Both the position numbers and the translations under genes were made by a program. 64,000 bases of DNA from Cupriavidus sp. IDO. Lineage in GTDB: Bacteria; Pseudomonadota; Gammaproteobacteria; Burkholderiales; Burkholderiaceae. The notes below the pieces were generated by a model. The model did not search any database, was not told the origin of the DNA, and saw only the letters and a program-made list of their open reading frames with translations. Each line of letters starts with the position of its first letter. Position 1 is the first letter of the stretch. The DNA is taken from assembly GCF_000812465.1 (NCBI RefSeq), contig NZ_JWMA01000104.1, positions 186,001 to 250,000 of the forward strand. Direction: 5' to 3'. Of the stretch, positions 50,338 through 58,669 are shown in pieces.

Positions 50338-52593
50338 ATGCGTATTCGTGGAATCGAAGCCCTGGCCGGTGGCCAAGGCGGCAGTGCCGGCCCTGTGCCC
50401 GGCGAGGGTGCGGCCATGCTCGACCGCCGCGGCTTTCTCAAGCTGACCGGCCTGGCGGGCGGCGGGTTTGCGCTGGGCCTGGTGCCGGCCCTGGCATCGG
50501 CACAGGAAGCCGCGCCCAAGGCGCCGGCCTCGCCGCCCCAGGCGTTTCTCGTCATCTCGCCGGACAACACGGTCACCATCGCGGTGAACCGCCTCGAATT
50601 CGGCCAGGGTGTGCATACCGCGCTGCCGATGGCGCTGGCCGACGAACTGGATGCCGACTGGGGCAACGTGCGCGGCGCGCTCGCGCCCGCAGGCGATGCT
50701 TACAAGGATCCGGCCTTTGGCCTGCAGATGACCGGCGGCTCGACCGCGCTCAATCACTCCTTCCAGCAATACCGCGAACTGGGCGCCCGCGCCCGCGCGA
50801 TGCTGGTGGCGGCAGCCGCACAGCAGTGGAAGGTGGACCCGTCCAGCTGCAAGGTGGAGCAGGGCGTGATCACGTCCGGCAGCCACCGCGCCACCTTCGG
50901 CGAACTGGCGCAGGCTGCGATGGCGCTGCCGGTGCCGCAGCAGGTCACGCTCAAGGACCCGTCGCAGTTCCGGCTGATCGGCAAGCCCACGCCGCGGCTG
51001 GATTCGCGCGGCAAGCTGGAGGGCACCACCGCGTTCGGCATCGACACGCGCCTGAAGGACATGATGGTCGCGGTGGTGGCGCGTCCGCCGCGCTTTGGCG
51101 GCAAGGTCAAATCATTCAATGCCGACAAGGCGCGCGCCATCAAGGGCGTGAGCGACGTGATGCTGGTGCCGGTGGATCGCGGCGGTACCGGCGTGGCGGT
51201 GGTGGCCGATGGCTACTGGCCGGCCAAGCAGGGGCGCGATGCGTTGCAGATCGAATGGGAAGACACGGGCTCGAAGGTTTCGTCGCAGGCCTTGTTCGAC
51301 GAATACGCGAAGCTTGCCGGCCAGCCCGGCACAGTGGCGCGTGCCGGCGAGGGCGACATCGGCGCCGCCGTCAACGGTGCGGCGCGCAAGATCGAGGCCG
51401 ACTACCGCTTCCCGTATCTCGCGCACGCCCCGATGGAACCGCTGAACTGCACCATGCAGGCGGAGATCACGGGCAAGAAGGCGCAGAGCGTCAAGGTGTG
51501 GGTGGGCTCGCAGTTCCAGACCGTGGACCAGGCCGCCATTGCACGCGTGCTGGAGCTGAGCCCGGACAAGGTCACGCTCAACACCATGATGGCGGGCGGC
51601 GGCTTTGGCCGGCGCGCGGTGCCGACGTCCGACTACGTCGTCGAAGCCGCCAACGTGCTGCGCGCATGGATCGCCAGCGGCCACACCGAGCCGCTCAAGG
51701 TGATGTGGAGCCGCGAAGACGATATCCGCGGCGGCTACTACCGTCCGCTGCACGTGCACCGCGCGCGCATCGGCCTGGATGCGCAGGGCAAGGTGCTGGG
51801 CTGGCAGCACACCATCGTCGGGCAGTCGATCCTGAAGGGCACGCCGTTCGAGTCCTTCATGGTCAAGAACGGCGTGGACGCGACCATGACCGAAGGCATC
51901 GTGGAGAACGACTACAACCTGCCGCTGCAGCTCTCCGTCCACCATCCTCAGGTCGACGTGCCGGTGCTGTGGTGGCGCTCGGTCGGCAATACCCACACGG
52001 CCTTCGTCAAGGAGACGCTGGCGGACGAGCTGGCCGCCGCCGCCAAACAGGATCCGGTGGCCTACCGCCTGGCGCGGCTGGATGAAGCGAAGCACGCGCG
52101 TCATCGCGCCGCGCTGCAGCTGGCGGTGCTGAAGTCTGGCTACGGCAAGCGCAAGCTGCCCAAGGGCCATGCCTGGGGCGTGGCCCTGCATGAGTCGTTC
52201 GATACGGCGGTGGCCTACGTGGTCGAGGTGTCGGTAGTGAAGGGAGAGCCGCGCGTGCATCGTGTCACGGCTGGCGTGCATGCCAATCGGGTGGTCAACC
52301 CGATGTCGGCAGAGGCGCAGATCCAGGGCGCTTGCGTGTTCGGGCTGGCGATGATCAAGCCCGGGTTTGCCCTCGACATCGAGAACGGCGCGGTGAAGAA
52401 CAGCAACTTCCCGGACTATCCGCCGCCGCGCATTACCGATGCGCCGGTGGTGGAGGTGTTCTTCGTGCCTTCGCAGGACAACCCGACCGGCCTTGGCGAG
52501 CCGGGCGTGCCGCCGATTGCCCCCGCCGTGGCCAACGCGCTGTTCACGCTGACCGGCAAGCGCCAGCGGCAGTTGCCGTTTGTGATGGCGTAA
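50338..52593 (+). CDS. iorB: isoquinoline 1-oxidoreductase-type molybdenum subunit, Tat-exported
   Basis: A 751-residue molybdenum-binding subunit of the CO dehydrogenase/aldehyde oxidase family. The N-terminus carries a Tat signal (DRRGFLKLTGLAGGGFALGL at about 29-48). MoCo motifs include AHAPMEPLNCTM and MAGGGFGRRAV, and near the C-terminus GLGEPGVPPIAPAVANAL with the catalytic Glu. GGAGGAACC precedes ATG 50338. Tat export and lack of an FAD subunit indicate a periplasmic enzyme passing electrons to a cytochrome c, perhaps the one upstream. It needs molybdate from ModABC. Confidence 0.9.
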   Translation: MRIRGIEALAGGQGGSAGPVPGEGAAMLDRRGFLKLTGLAGGGFALGLVPALASAQEAAPKAPASPPQAFLVISPDNTVTIAVNRLEFGQGVHTALPMALADELDADWGNVRGALAPAGDAYKDPAFGLQMTGGSTALNHSFQQYRELGARARAMLVAAAAQQWKVDPSSCKVEQGVITSGSHRATFGELAQAAMALPVPQQVTLKDPSQFRLIGKPTPRLDSRGKLEGTTAFGIDTRLKDMMVAVVARPPRFGGKVKSFNADKARAIKGVSDVMLVPVDRGGTGVAVVADGYWPAKQGRDALQIEWEDTGSKVSSQALFDEYAKLAGQPGTVARAGEGDIGAAVNGAARKIEADYRFPYLAHAPMEPLNCTMQAEITGKKAQSVKVWVGSQFQTVDQAAIARVLELSPDKVTLNTMMAGGGFGRRAVPTSDYVVEAANVLRAWIASGHTEPLKVMWSREDDIRGGYYRPLHVHRARIGLDAQGKVLGWQHTIVGQSILKGTPFESFMVKNGVDATMTEGIVENDYNLPLQLSVHHPQVDVPVLWWRSVGNTHTAFVKETLADELAAAAKQDPVAYRLARLDEAKHARHRAALQLAVLKSGYGKRKLPKGHAWGVALHESFDTAVAYVVEVSVVKGEPRVHRVTAGVHANRVVNPMSAEAQIQGACVFGLAMIKPGFALDIENGAVKNSNFPDYPPPRITDAPVVEVFFVPSQDNPTGLGEPGVPPIAPAVANALFTLTGKRQRQLPFVMA

Positions 52594-52626
52594 GCGTTTC
52601 GCCTGCCGTGGCTGGCGGCGCGCTTT

Positions 52627-52650
52627 AGAACCCATTATGAAATGGGTTCT
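52627..52650. terminator. bidirectional hairpin between iorB and the anti-sigma gene
   Basis: AGAACCCATT-ATGA-AATGGGTTCT is a perfect 10-bp stem between two converging genes. The right arm touches the anti-sigma stop codon. T tracts are short on both sides, so termination strength is uncertain. Confidence 0.65.
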
Positions 52651-53450
52651 TATTGCGCGCCGTCGGCCATGCGCCACGCCTTGCCGAAGCGGCGCAGGTC
52701 GGCCGCCGAGGCATCGGTCACCGCCCAGTAGTCCATGCCCCCCGCCTGCCAGCGCTCGATCTGATATCCCTGCCGGGCCAGCGCGCCTTCGATATCGGCA
52801 TCCGGTTTCCCCTTGCCCGCACCGGGCAGCACGAAGACATCGATCGGATGCTGGTTGCGCCGGTAGACCAGCACCGCCACCCGTTGCCCGTGGATGTAGT
52901 CGAGCCGCCCGCCGGCGAGCGGAAAGCCCTCGGCCGCCAGGTCATGGACCGGCGGCGCGTAGTCAAGCCGGCCGTTGAACCACGGCTTGACTGTATGGCG
53001 ATCGGTGGAGACGACGTCGATGGCGTGGTCGGCGATCAACGCGCGCACGTGGCTGCTGACGAGTTCGCGGGCCAAGGCGTCCTGTGGCGATTCCTGCTGC
53101 ATGAACAGCGTCAGCCCGAACGCCAGCGATGCCACCGTCACCGCCGCCATGCTGGCATTGAATGCCGGGCGCCAGGCGAACCAGTCGAGCCAGCGCGGGC
53201 GCTTCGCCTGGTCGGTGGGCGTCGTGGCGGGTGCCGGCAGTGCCGCGGCGAGCCGGGCGCGCAGCGCGGGGCTCGCATGGTGATAGGTGGCGCCTTGACG
53301 CACAGCCGCGCTTAGCGCGCGCAGGCGGCTGAGTTCCGCCGCACATGCGGCACATTTCGCCAGGTGCTGCTCCAGGCGCAGGCTATCCGCCGCACCGAGT
53401 TCGTTATCGGCGCAGGCGGGAAGCAGTTCGCAAACGTCATTGCAGTCCAT
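52650..53450 (-). CDS. ZAS-type anti-sigma factor
   Basis: A 266-residue membrane anti-sigma factor. The N-terminal zinc-binding motif is H29-x3-C33-x2-C36 in EQHLAKCAACAAEL. A single membrane helix lies at about 97-117 (AAVTVASLAFGLTLFM). The periplasmic domain has VVSTDRHTVKPWFNGRLDYA and FPLAGGRLDYIHGQRVAVLV, a pattern of anti-sigma proteins found with ECF factors. GGGGAGA precedes ATG 53450. It overlaps the sigma gene by 14 bases. It would hold the sigma factor inactive until a periplasmic signal arrives. Confidence 0.88.
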   Translation of the reverse strand: MDCNDVCELLPACADNELGAADSLRLEQHLAKCAACAAELSRLRALSAAVRQGATYHHASPALRARLAAALPAPATTPTDQAKRPRWLDWFAWRPAFNASMAAVTVASLAFGLTLFMQQESPQDALARELVSSHVRALIADHAIDVVSTDRHTVKPWFNGRLDYAPPVHDLAAEGFPLAGGRLDYIHGQRVAVLVYRRNQHPIDVFVLPGAGKGKPDADIEGALARQGYQIERWQAGGMDYWAVTDASAADLRRFGKAWRMADGAQ

Positions 53451-54069
53451 GGCCTGTCTCCCCGGCGGGGCGCTGTGCCGGCGCCAGCGCGCCGGATGGT
53501 GCGTGGGCACGTGACGGCGCTTGTGTAGTTCCCTCATGCCGCAGCGCGGTGACTGCCGCCGCCAGCATCCGCCGCCCGCGCGCCAGCCGCGACATCACCG
53601 TGCCGATGGCGATATCCGCCACGCGCGCGATATCGCGGTAGGGCAGTTCCTCCAGTTCGCGCAGGACCAGTACTTCGCGGAATGCCACGGGCAACTGCTC
53701 CAGCGCGCGGTGTACCAGCCTCACGTCTTCCTGCCGCAGCAGCCATTGCTCGGGGCTGTCCTGGCCATCGTGCCAGGCCGGGAGGGGCTGGTTCTCGTGC
53801 AGGTCGTCATAGGCGCACACCTCGCCGCCCGCCTTGCGTTTCTGGCAGGCGGTGAACCAGGTATTGCGCACGATCGCCAGCAGCCATGGCCGTGGCTGGT
53901 CGCCGTGGAAACTGCCAAACAGCCGGTATGCGCGCAAAAAGGCCTCCTGGACCACGTCGTCGGCATCGCTGGCGCTGCCCGACAACCAGCGGGCGAGGTT
54001 GTAGGCGGCATCCAGGTGGGGGAGCACCAGTTCGTCGAAGCGGTGGCGTTCGTCGGATGCGGGATGCAT
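53437..54069 (-). CDS. ECF-type RNA polymerase sigma factor
   Basis: A 210-residue ECF sigma factor. Region 2 (about 10-75; DELVLPHLDAAYNLARWLSG, SDADDVVQEAFLRAYRLFGS) and region 4 (about 120-175; LVHRALEQLPVAFREVLVLR, PYRDIARVADIAIGTVMSRL) are clear. A Pro/Ala-rich tail of about 25 residues follows. The gene is first in an operon with its anti-sigma factor. A GGAATAAA-N16-TATACC promoter precedes it, the same as before the divergent operon, suggesting autoregulation. Confidence 0.93.
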   Translation of the reverse strand: MHPASDERHRFDELVLPHLDAAYNLARWLSGSASDADDVVQEAFLRAYRLFGSFHGDQPRPWLLAIVRNTWFTACQKRKAGGEVCAYDDLHENQPLPAWHDGQDSPEQWLLRQEDVRLVHRALEQLPVAFREVLVLRELEELPYRDIARVADIAIGTVMSRLARGRRMLAAAVTALRHEGTTQAPSRAHAPSGALAPAQRPAGETGHGLQ

Positions 54070-54115
54070 GCGTGCCTTGGTCGGTTTGGGCGCCGGTCCC
54101 GGTGGCGCATCTACC

Positions 54116-54145
54116 GGTATACCGACGCTTCGGTCAGTTTATTCC
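54116..54145 (-). promoter_or_regulatory. ECF promoter of the sigma/anti-sigma operon
   Basis: On the minus strand GGAATAAA is followed after 16 bases by TATACC, 47 bases before the sigma gene. The same motif and spacing occur on the plus strand 35 bases away. Confidence 0.72.
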
Positions 54146-54180
54146 CGTTGCAGCCTATTTTTAGCGAATCGCTGTCATCG

Positions 54181-54210
54181 GGAATAAATTCCGGTGCGCG
54201 CCGGTATGAC
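54181..54210 (+). promoter_or_regulatory. ECF promoter of the phosphoesterase/cupredoxin operon
   Basis: GGAATAAA, a 16-base spacer and TATGAC precede the metallophosphoesterase gene by 35 bases. The -35 elements of this and the sigma-gene promoter form a perfect inverted repeat, CGGGAATAAA (54179-54188) and TTTATTCCCG (54138-54147). Confidence 0.72.
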
Positions 54211-54244
54211 AGGTAATGCGAAAAAACTGTGCGACGGAGGCATC

Positions 54245-55123
54245 ATGAACACACTGAAGCGACGCGATTTCCTGAGGCTGGCCGGCGCTGCCGGCGGTGC
54301 GGTATTCGCCTCGGGACTGCCCGGCTGGGCCTACGGGCGAGATGAGGATTTCTACTTTGTCCAGCTGTCGGACGCGCACTGGGGCTTCCAGGGGCCGCCC
54401 AATCCCGACGCGCGGGGCACATTGCCCAAGGCGGTTGCCGCCGTCAATGCGCTGCCGCAGCCGCCGGATTTCATCATGTTCACCGGCGATCTCACGCACA
54501 CCACCGACGACCCGCAGGAACGACGCCGCCGCATGCGCGAATTCCAGTCGATCATTGCCGGCCTGAAGGTCAAGCCGGTCCATCTGATGCCGGGCGAGCA
54601 CGACGCCAGCCTCGATGCGGGCGCCGCCTACCAGGAGCTGTTCGGGCCCACGCACTACACCTTCGATCACAAGGGCGTGCATTTCATCGTGCTGGACAAC
54701 GTGTCCGATCCGGCCGGGCGGGTCGGGGATGCGCAGCGCGCGTGGCTGGCCGCCGACCTGGCGCACCAGCCAAAGGGCGCGCGCATCGTGGTCTTCACGC
54801 ACCGACCGCTGTTCGACCTGTATCCGCAATGGGACTGGGCCACGCGCGATGGCGCGCAGGTGATCGACACGCTGATGCCATATCCGAACGTGACCGTGTT
54901 CTACGGCCATATCCATCAGGAGCATCACCACATGACCGGCCACATTGCGCATCACGCCGCACGCTCGCTGATGTTCCCGCTGCCACCCCCGGGTTCGCAG
55001 CCGCAGCGCCTGCCGGTCCCCTGGGACGCGGCGCAGCCGTATCGCGGGCTGGGCTGGCGCGAGATCGAAGCGAAAGCGGCGCCGGGCTCGTTCGCGCTGG
55101 CCGAGCAACCGATCGCAACCTGA
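54245..55123 (+). CDS. Tat-exported metallophosphoesterase
   Basis: A 292-residue calcineurin-like phosphoesterase. The Tat signal is KRRDFLRLAGAAGGAVFASG. Metal-binding motifs are QLSDAHWGF (D and H), MFTGDLTHT, MPGEHDAS (GExH replacing the usual GNHD), VVFTHRPLF and FYGHIHQEHHH. GGAGG precedes ATG 54245. It lies 13 bases before the cupredoxin gene and under an ECF-type promoter. A periplasmic phosphatase or phosphodiesterase is likely; its substrate is not known. Confidence 0.9.
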   Translation: MNTLKRRDFLRLAGAAGGAVFASGLPGWAYGRDEDFYFVQLSDAHWGFQGPPNPDARGTLPKAVAAVNALPQPPDFIMFTGDLTHTTDDPQERRRRMREFQSIIAGLKVKPVHLMPGEHDASLDAGAAYQELFGPTHYTFDHKGVHFIVLDNVSDPAGRVGDAQRAWLAADLAHQPKGARIVVFTHRPLFDLYPQWDWATRDGAQVIDTLMPYPNVTVFYGHIHQEHHHMTGHIAHHAARSLMFPLPPPGSQPQRLPVPWDAAQPYRGLGWREIEAKAAPGSFALAEQPIAT

Positions 55124-55136
55124 ACCGGAGCCCACC

Positions 55137-55508
55137 ATGATTTCATCGATTGTCGGACGGCGCGCGGCGCTGGGCTGGATGCTCGGTCTCGGGGCGGCAT
55201 TGCTGGCCGGCTCCGGCCGGGGCGATGCGGCCGCGCCGCGCGTCATCCGCGTGCATGCGCGCAAATTCATCTTCACCCCGGATCACATCCCGCTGCGGGC
55301 CGGCGAGTCTGTCGTGTTCGAGCTGACGGCGCAGGACGTGATCATGGGCTTCAGCGTGCCGGACTTCGGCGTGCGGGCCGACGTGCCGCCGGGCATGACC
55401 GTGCGCCTGCCGGCCACGGCGCGTGCCGCCGGCAAATACGAGTTCCTCTGCGACATCTTCTGCGGATCGGGGCACGAGACGATGAACGGCGTTATCGAGG
55501 TTACCTAG
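55137..55508 (+). CDS. CuA-like cupredoxin-domain protein
   Basis: A 123-residue exported cupredoxin. The N-terminus MISSIVGRRAALGWMLGLGA is a signal or anchor with RR. The fold ends in CDIFCGSGHETM, giving the C105-x3-C109-x3-H113-x2-M116 arrangement of the CuA site in cytochrome oxidase subunit 2. The upstream histidine of CuA proteins is replaced by M70 in DVIMGFSVPDF, so the site is not standard. It is cotranscribed with the metallophosphoesterase. It may carry copper or electrons in an ECF-controlled periplasmic response. Confidence 0.85.
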   Translation: MISSIVGRRAALGWMLGLGAALLAGSGRGDAAAPRVIRVHARKFIFTPDHIPLRAGESVVFELTAQDVIMGFSVPDFGVRADVPPGMTVRLPATARAAGKYEFLCDIFCGSGHETMNGVIEVT

Positions 55509-55516
55509 GAGATCTT

Positions 55517-58500
55517 TCACGCGGGGCTGCCGCCCTTGCGCGCCTGCCGCGCCGCCTTGCGGCGCGTGTACCAGTAGTGCGCACGATCGAGGTAGAGATA
55601 GACCACCGGCGTGCTGAACAGCGTGAGCGCCTGGGACAGCACCAGGCCGCCCACCATTGCGTAGCCGAGCGGGCGCCGCAGCTCCGAACCGGCCCCGTGG
55701 CCCAGCATCAGCGGCAGCCCGGCCAGCAGCGCGCACATGGTGGTCATCATGATCGGGCGGAAGCGCAACAGGCAGGCCTGGTAGATGGCGTCGCGCGGCG
55801 ACAGGCCCTGTTCGCGCTCGGCGGTCAGCGCGAAGTCCACCATCATGATGCCGTTCTTCTTGACGATGCCGATCAGCAGGATGATGCCGATCAGCGCGAT
55901 CACGGTGAAATCGTAGCCGCCGATCAGCAGCACCAGCAGGGCGCCCACGCCCGCCGACGGCAGCGTCGACAGGATGGTGAGCGGATGGATATAGCTCTCG
56001 TACAGCAGGCCGAGCACGATATACACGGCGATCAGCGCGGCGGCGATCAGGTATGGCTGTGACGCCAGCGAAGCACCGAAGGCCTGTGCCGTACCCTGGA
56101 AGTTGCCGGTCAGCGCCTGCGGGCGGCCCATGCCGGCCAGTGCGCCGTTGATGGCCTTGACCGCATCGCCAAGCGCGGTGCCCGGCGCAAGGTTGAAGGA
56201 GATCGTCACCGCCGGAAACTGCCCCTGGTGGCTGATCGAGAGATAAGCGGTGCGGTTGGTGTCGACCGAGACGAACGACGACAACGGAACCTGCTCGCCG
56301 GTGATTGGCGAGGTCAGGTAGAGCCGGTGAAACAGCCGCGGGTCTTCCTGCAGGCGCGGCATGGCTTCCAGGATGACGTGGTAGCTGTTGATCTGCGTGA
56401 AGTACTGCGCCACCTGGCGCTGGCCGATGGCATCGTAGAGCGTGGCGTCGATCATTGCCGGCGTGATGCCGAAGCTCGAGGCGCGCGCGCGGTCGATGGT
56501 CAGCACGGCGGCGGCCGCGGCATTCTGCTGGTCGGATGCGACGTCGGTCAGTTGCGGCAGGGCGCGGAAGCGCTCCAGGATGCGGGGTGCCCACAGGTTG
56601 AGCTCGTCCAGGTTGGCGTCGGTCAGCGTGTACTGGTACTGCGTGCGCGACAGGCGGCCGCCCACATTGATATCCTGCCCGGCCTGCAGGAACAGGTTGG
56701 CGCCTTCCACCCTGGCCAGCTGCGGGCGCAGCCGGGCGATCACCTGGTCGGCCGTGACGGTGCGTCCTTCGTCCCTGGGGCGCAGGCTGATGAAGAAGTT
56801 GCCGGTGTTGATGGTGTTCTGGCCGGCGCTCATGCCGACCGCGGCCACGTCGGGGTCGGCGCGCACGATATCGGCAAGCTCGACCATGCGTGCGTTCATC
56901 GAGCGGAACGACGCATCCTGCGCCGACTCGGCAACGCCGAACATGAACCCGGTGTCCTGCTGCGGGAAGAAGCCCTTGGGGATGTAGACAAAGAGCCCGA
57001 CCGTGATGGCCACCGTCACCAGGAACACGCACAGCGTGGCGAACTGGTGGCGCAGCACGCGGTCCAGGCCGCGCTGGTAGGCGGACAGCATCAGGTCGAA
57101 GGCATGCTCGAACCACTGGTAAAGGCGCCCGTGCGGCTTGCCGGCCGCGGCTTCATGCGGGCGCAGGAAGCGCGAGCACAGCATTGGCGTCAGGGTCAGC
57201 GACACCACCACCGATAACGCGATGGTCAGCGTCACCGTCATCGCGAACTCGCGAAACAGGCGTCCGACAATGCCGCCCATCAGCAGCAGCGGGATAAACA
57301 CGGCCACCAGCGATACCGAGATCGAGACGATGGTGAAGCTGATCTCCGCCGCGCCCTGCAGCGCCGCGTCCATCGGCGACATGCCGGCCTCGACGTGCCG
57401 GTAGATATTCTCCAGCATCACAATGGCGTCATCGACCACAAAGCCCACCGCGATGGTCAGCGCCATCAGCGACAGGTTGTCGCGGCTGTAGCCCAGCAGG
57501 TACATGCCGCCCGCTGTGCCGAGCAGCGCCAGCGGCACGGTCACGCTCGGGATCAGCGTGGCGGGCACATTGCGCAGGAACACGAAGATGATCATCACCA
57601 CCAGCGCCACGGTCAGCAACAAAGTGAATTCCACGTCGGCTTCCGAGGCGCGGATGGTCTGGGTGCGGTCGGCCAGCGTATTGACCACGACCGACGGCGG
57701 GATCGACGCCTGCAGCCGCGGCAGGGCGGCGCGGATGCGGTCCACCGTGGCGATCACGTTGGCGCCGGGCTGCTTGGTGACGGCCAGGATGATGGCACGC
57801 CCGTTCTGGAAGGCGCTGTCTGCCGGCGCCGCAGCGCCACCGAAGCCCCAGGCGCCGAGCTTCGCGTTCTCGGGGCCGTCCACCGCCACCCCCACGTCGC
57901 GCACGCGCACCGGCGCGCCGTTGCGGTAGGCCAGCAGCATGTCGTTCCACGGGGCGGCGCGCGTGAGCTGGTCATTGGTGTACACGCTGAAGGCCTTGCT
58001 CGCGCCCTCGGTGCTGCCGGTGGGCTGGTTCACGGTGGTCGCCGCAATCACGCCGCGAATGTCCTCCAGGCTCAGGCCCAGCGCAGCCAGCTTCTCGGGG
58101 TCGACCTGGATGCGCACGGCCGGCTTCTGCTGCCCGCCGATATTGACCAGCCCCACGCCGGGGATCTGCGAGATCTGCTGCGCAAGGATATTGTCGGCAA
58201 AGTCATTGATCACGGTCAGCGGCAGCGCTTCCGACTGCACGGCAAGCACCAGGATGGGCGAATCGGCCGGATTGATCTTGCGGAAGGTGGGCGGGCTCGG
58301 CAGGTTGCTGGGCAGCTGTCCGCCGGCGGCGTTGATGGCCGCCTGGACGTCGACCGCGGCGGCGTCGATGCTGCGGTTGAGGTCGAACTGCAGGGTGATC
58401 TGCGTATTGCCCTGCGCGCTGGTCGAGGTCATCTGCGTGAGCCCGGCAATCAGCGAGAACTGCCGCTCGAGCGGCTGCGCCACGTTGGATGCGATGGTCT

Positions 58501-58669
58501 CGGGGCTGGCCCCGGGCAGCGTGGCGGATACCTGGATGGTGGGGAAGTCCACCTGCGGCAGCGGCGCGATCGGCAGTAGCGGCCACGCCGCAACGCCCAC
58601 CAGCAGCAGCGCCAGCGCAAGCAGCGAAGTGCCGATGGGCCGGCGGATGAAGTTGGCCGAAACACTCAT
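55517..58669 (-). CDS. RND efflux transporter, MdtC/HAE1-like
   Basis: A 1050-residue inner-membrane pump with 12 helices in the RND pattern. Motifs include FIRRPIGTSLLALALLLVG at the N-terminus, ALTIAVGFVVDDAIVMLENI in helix 4 with the proton-relay aspartates, and VFIPLLLMGGIVGRLFREFA. Two large periplasmic loops carry porter domains. It resembles MdtC/MuxC of the heterotrimeric MdtABC family, but no second RND gene is seen. It overlaps the adaptor gene by four bases. Drug range is unknown. The outer-membrane factor is not in the window. Confidence 0.92.
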   Translation of the reverse strand: MSVSANFIRRPIGTSLLALALLLVGVAAWPLLPIAPLPQVDFPTIQVSATLPGASPETIASNVAQPLERQFSLIAGLTQMTSTSAQGNTQITLQFDLNRSIDAAAVDVQAAINAAGGQLPSNLPSPPTFRKINPADSPILVLAVQSEALPLTVINDFADNILAQQISQIPGVGLVNIGGQQKPAVRIQVDPEKLAALGLSLEDIRGVIAATTVNQPTGSTEGASKAFSVYTNDQLTRAAPWNDMLLAYRNGAPVRVRDVGVAVDGPENAKLGAWGFGGAAAPADSAFQNGRAIILAVTKQPGANVIATVDRIRAALPRLQASIPPSVVVNTLADRTQTIRASEADVEFTLLLTVALVVMIIFVFLRNVPATLIPSVTVPLALLGTAGGMYLLGYSRDNLSLMALTIAVGFVVDDAIVMLENIYRHVEAGMSPMDAALQGAAEISFTIVSISVSLVAVFIPLLLMGGIVGRLFREFAMTVTLTIALSVVVSLTLTPMLCSRFLRPHEAAAGKPHGRLYQWFEHAFDLMLSAYQRGLDRVLRHQFATLCVFLVTVAITVGLFVYIPKGFFPQQDTGFMFGVAESAQDASFRSMNARMVELADIVRADPDVAAVGMSAGQNTINTGNFFISLRPRDEGRTVTADQVIARLRPQLARVEGANLFLQAGQDINVGGRLSRTQYQYTLTDANLDELNLWAPRILERFRALPQLTDVASDQQNAAAAAVLTIDRARASSFGITPAMIDATLYDAIGQRQVAQYFTQINSYHVILEAMPRLQEDPRLFHRLYLTSPITGEQVPLSSFVSVDTNRTAYLSISHQGQFPAVTISFNLAPGTALGDAVKAINGALAGMGRPQALTGNFQGTAQAFGASLASQPYLIAAALIAVYIVLGLLYESYIHPLTILSTLPSAGVGALLVLLIGGYDFTVIALIGIILLIGIVKKNGIMMVDFALTAEREQGLSPRDAIYQACLLRFRPIMMTTMCALLAGLPLMLGHGAGSELRRPLGYAMVGGLVLSQALTLFSTPVVYLYLDRAHYWYTRRKAARQARKGGSPA

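Noticed and set aside
55143-57116. 657-codon minus-strand frame at the end of the RND pump gene
   Set aside because: It is a +1 shadow of the RND gene and runs into the convergent cupredoxin gene.
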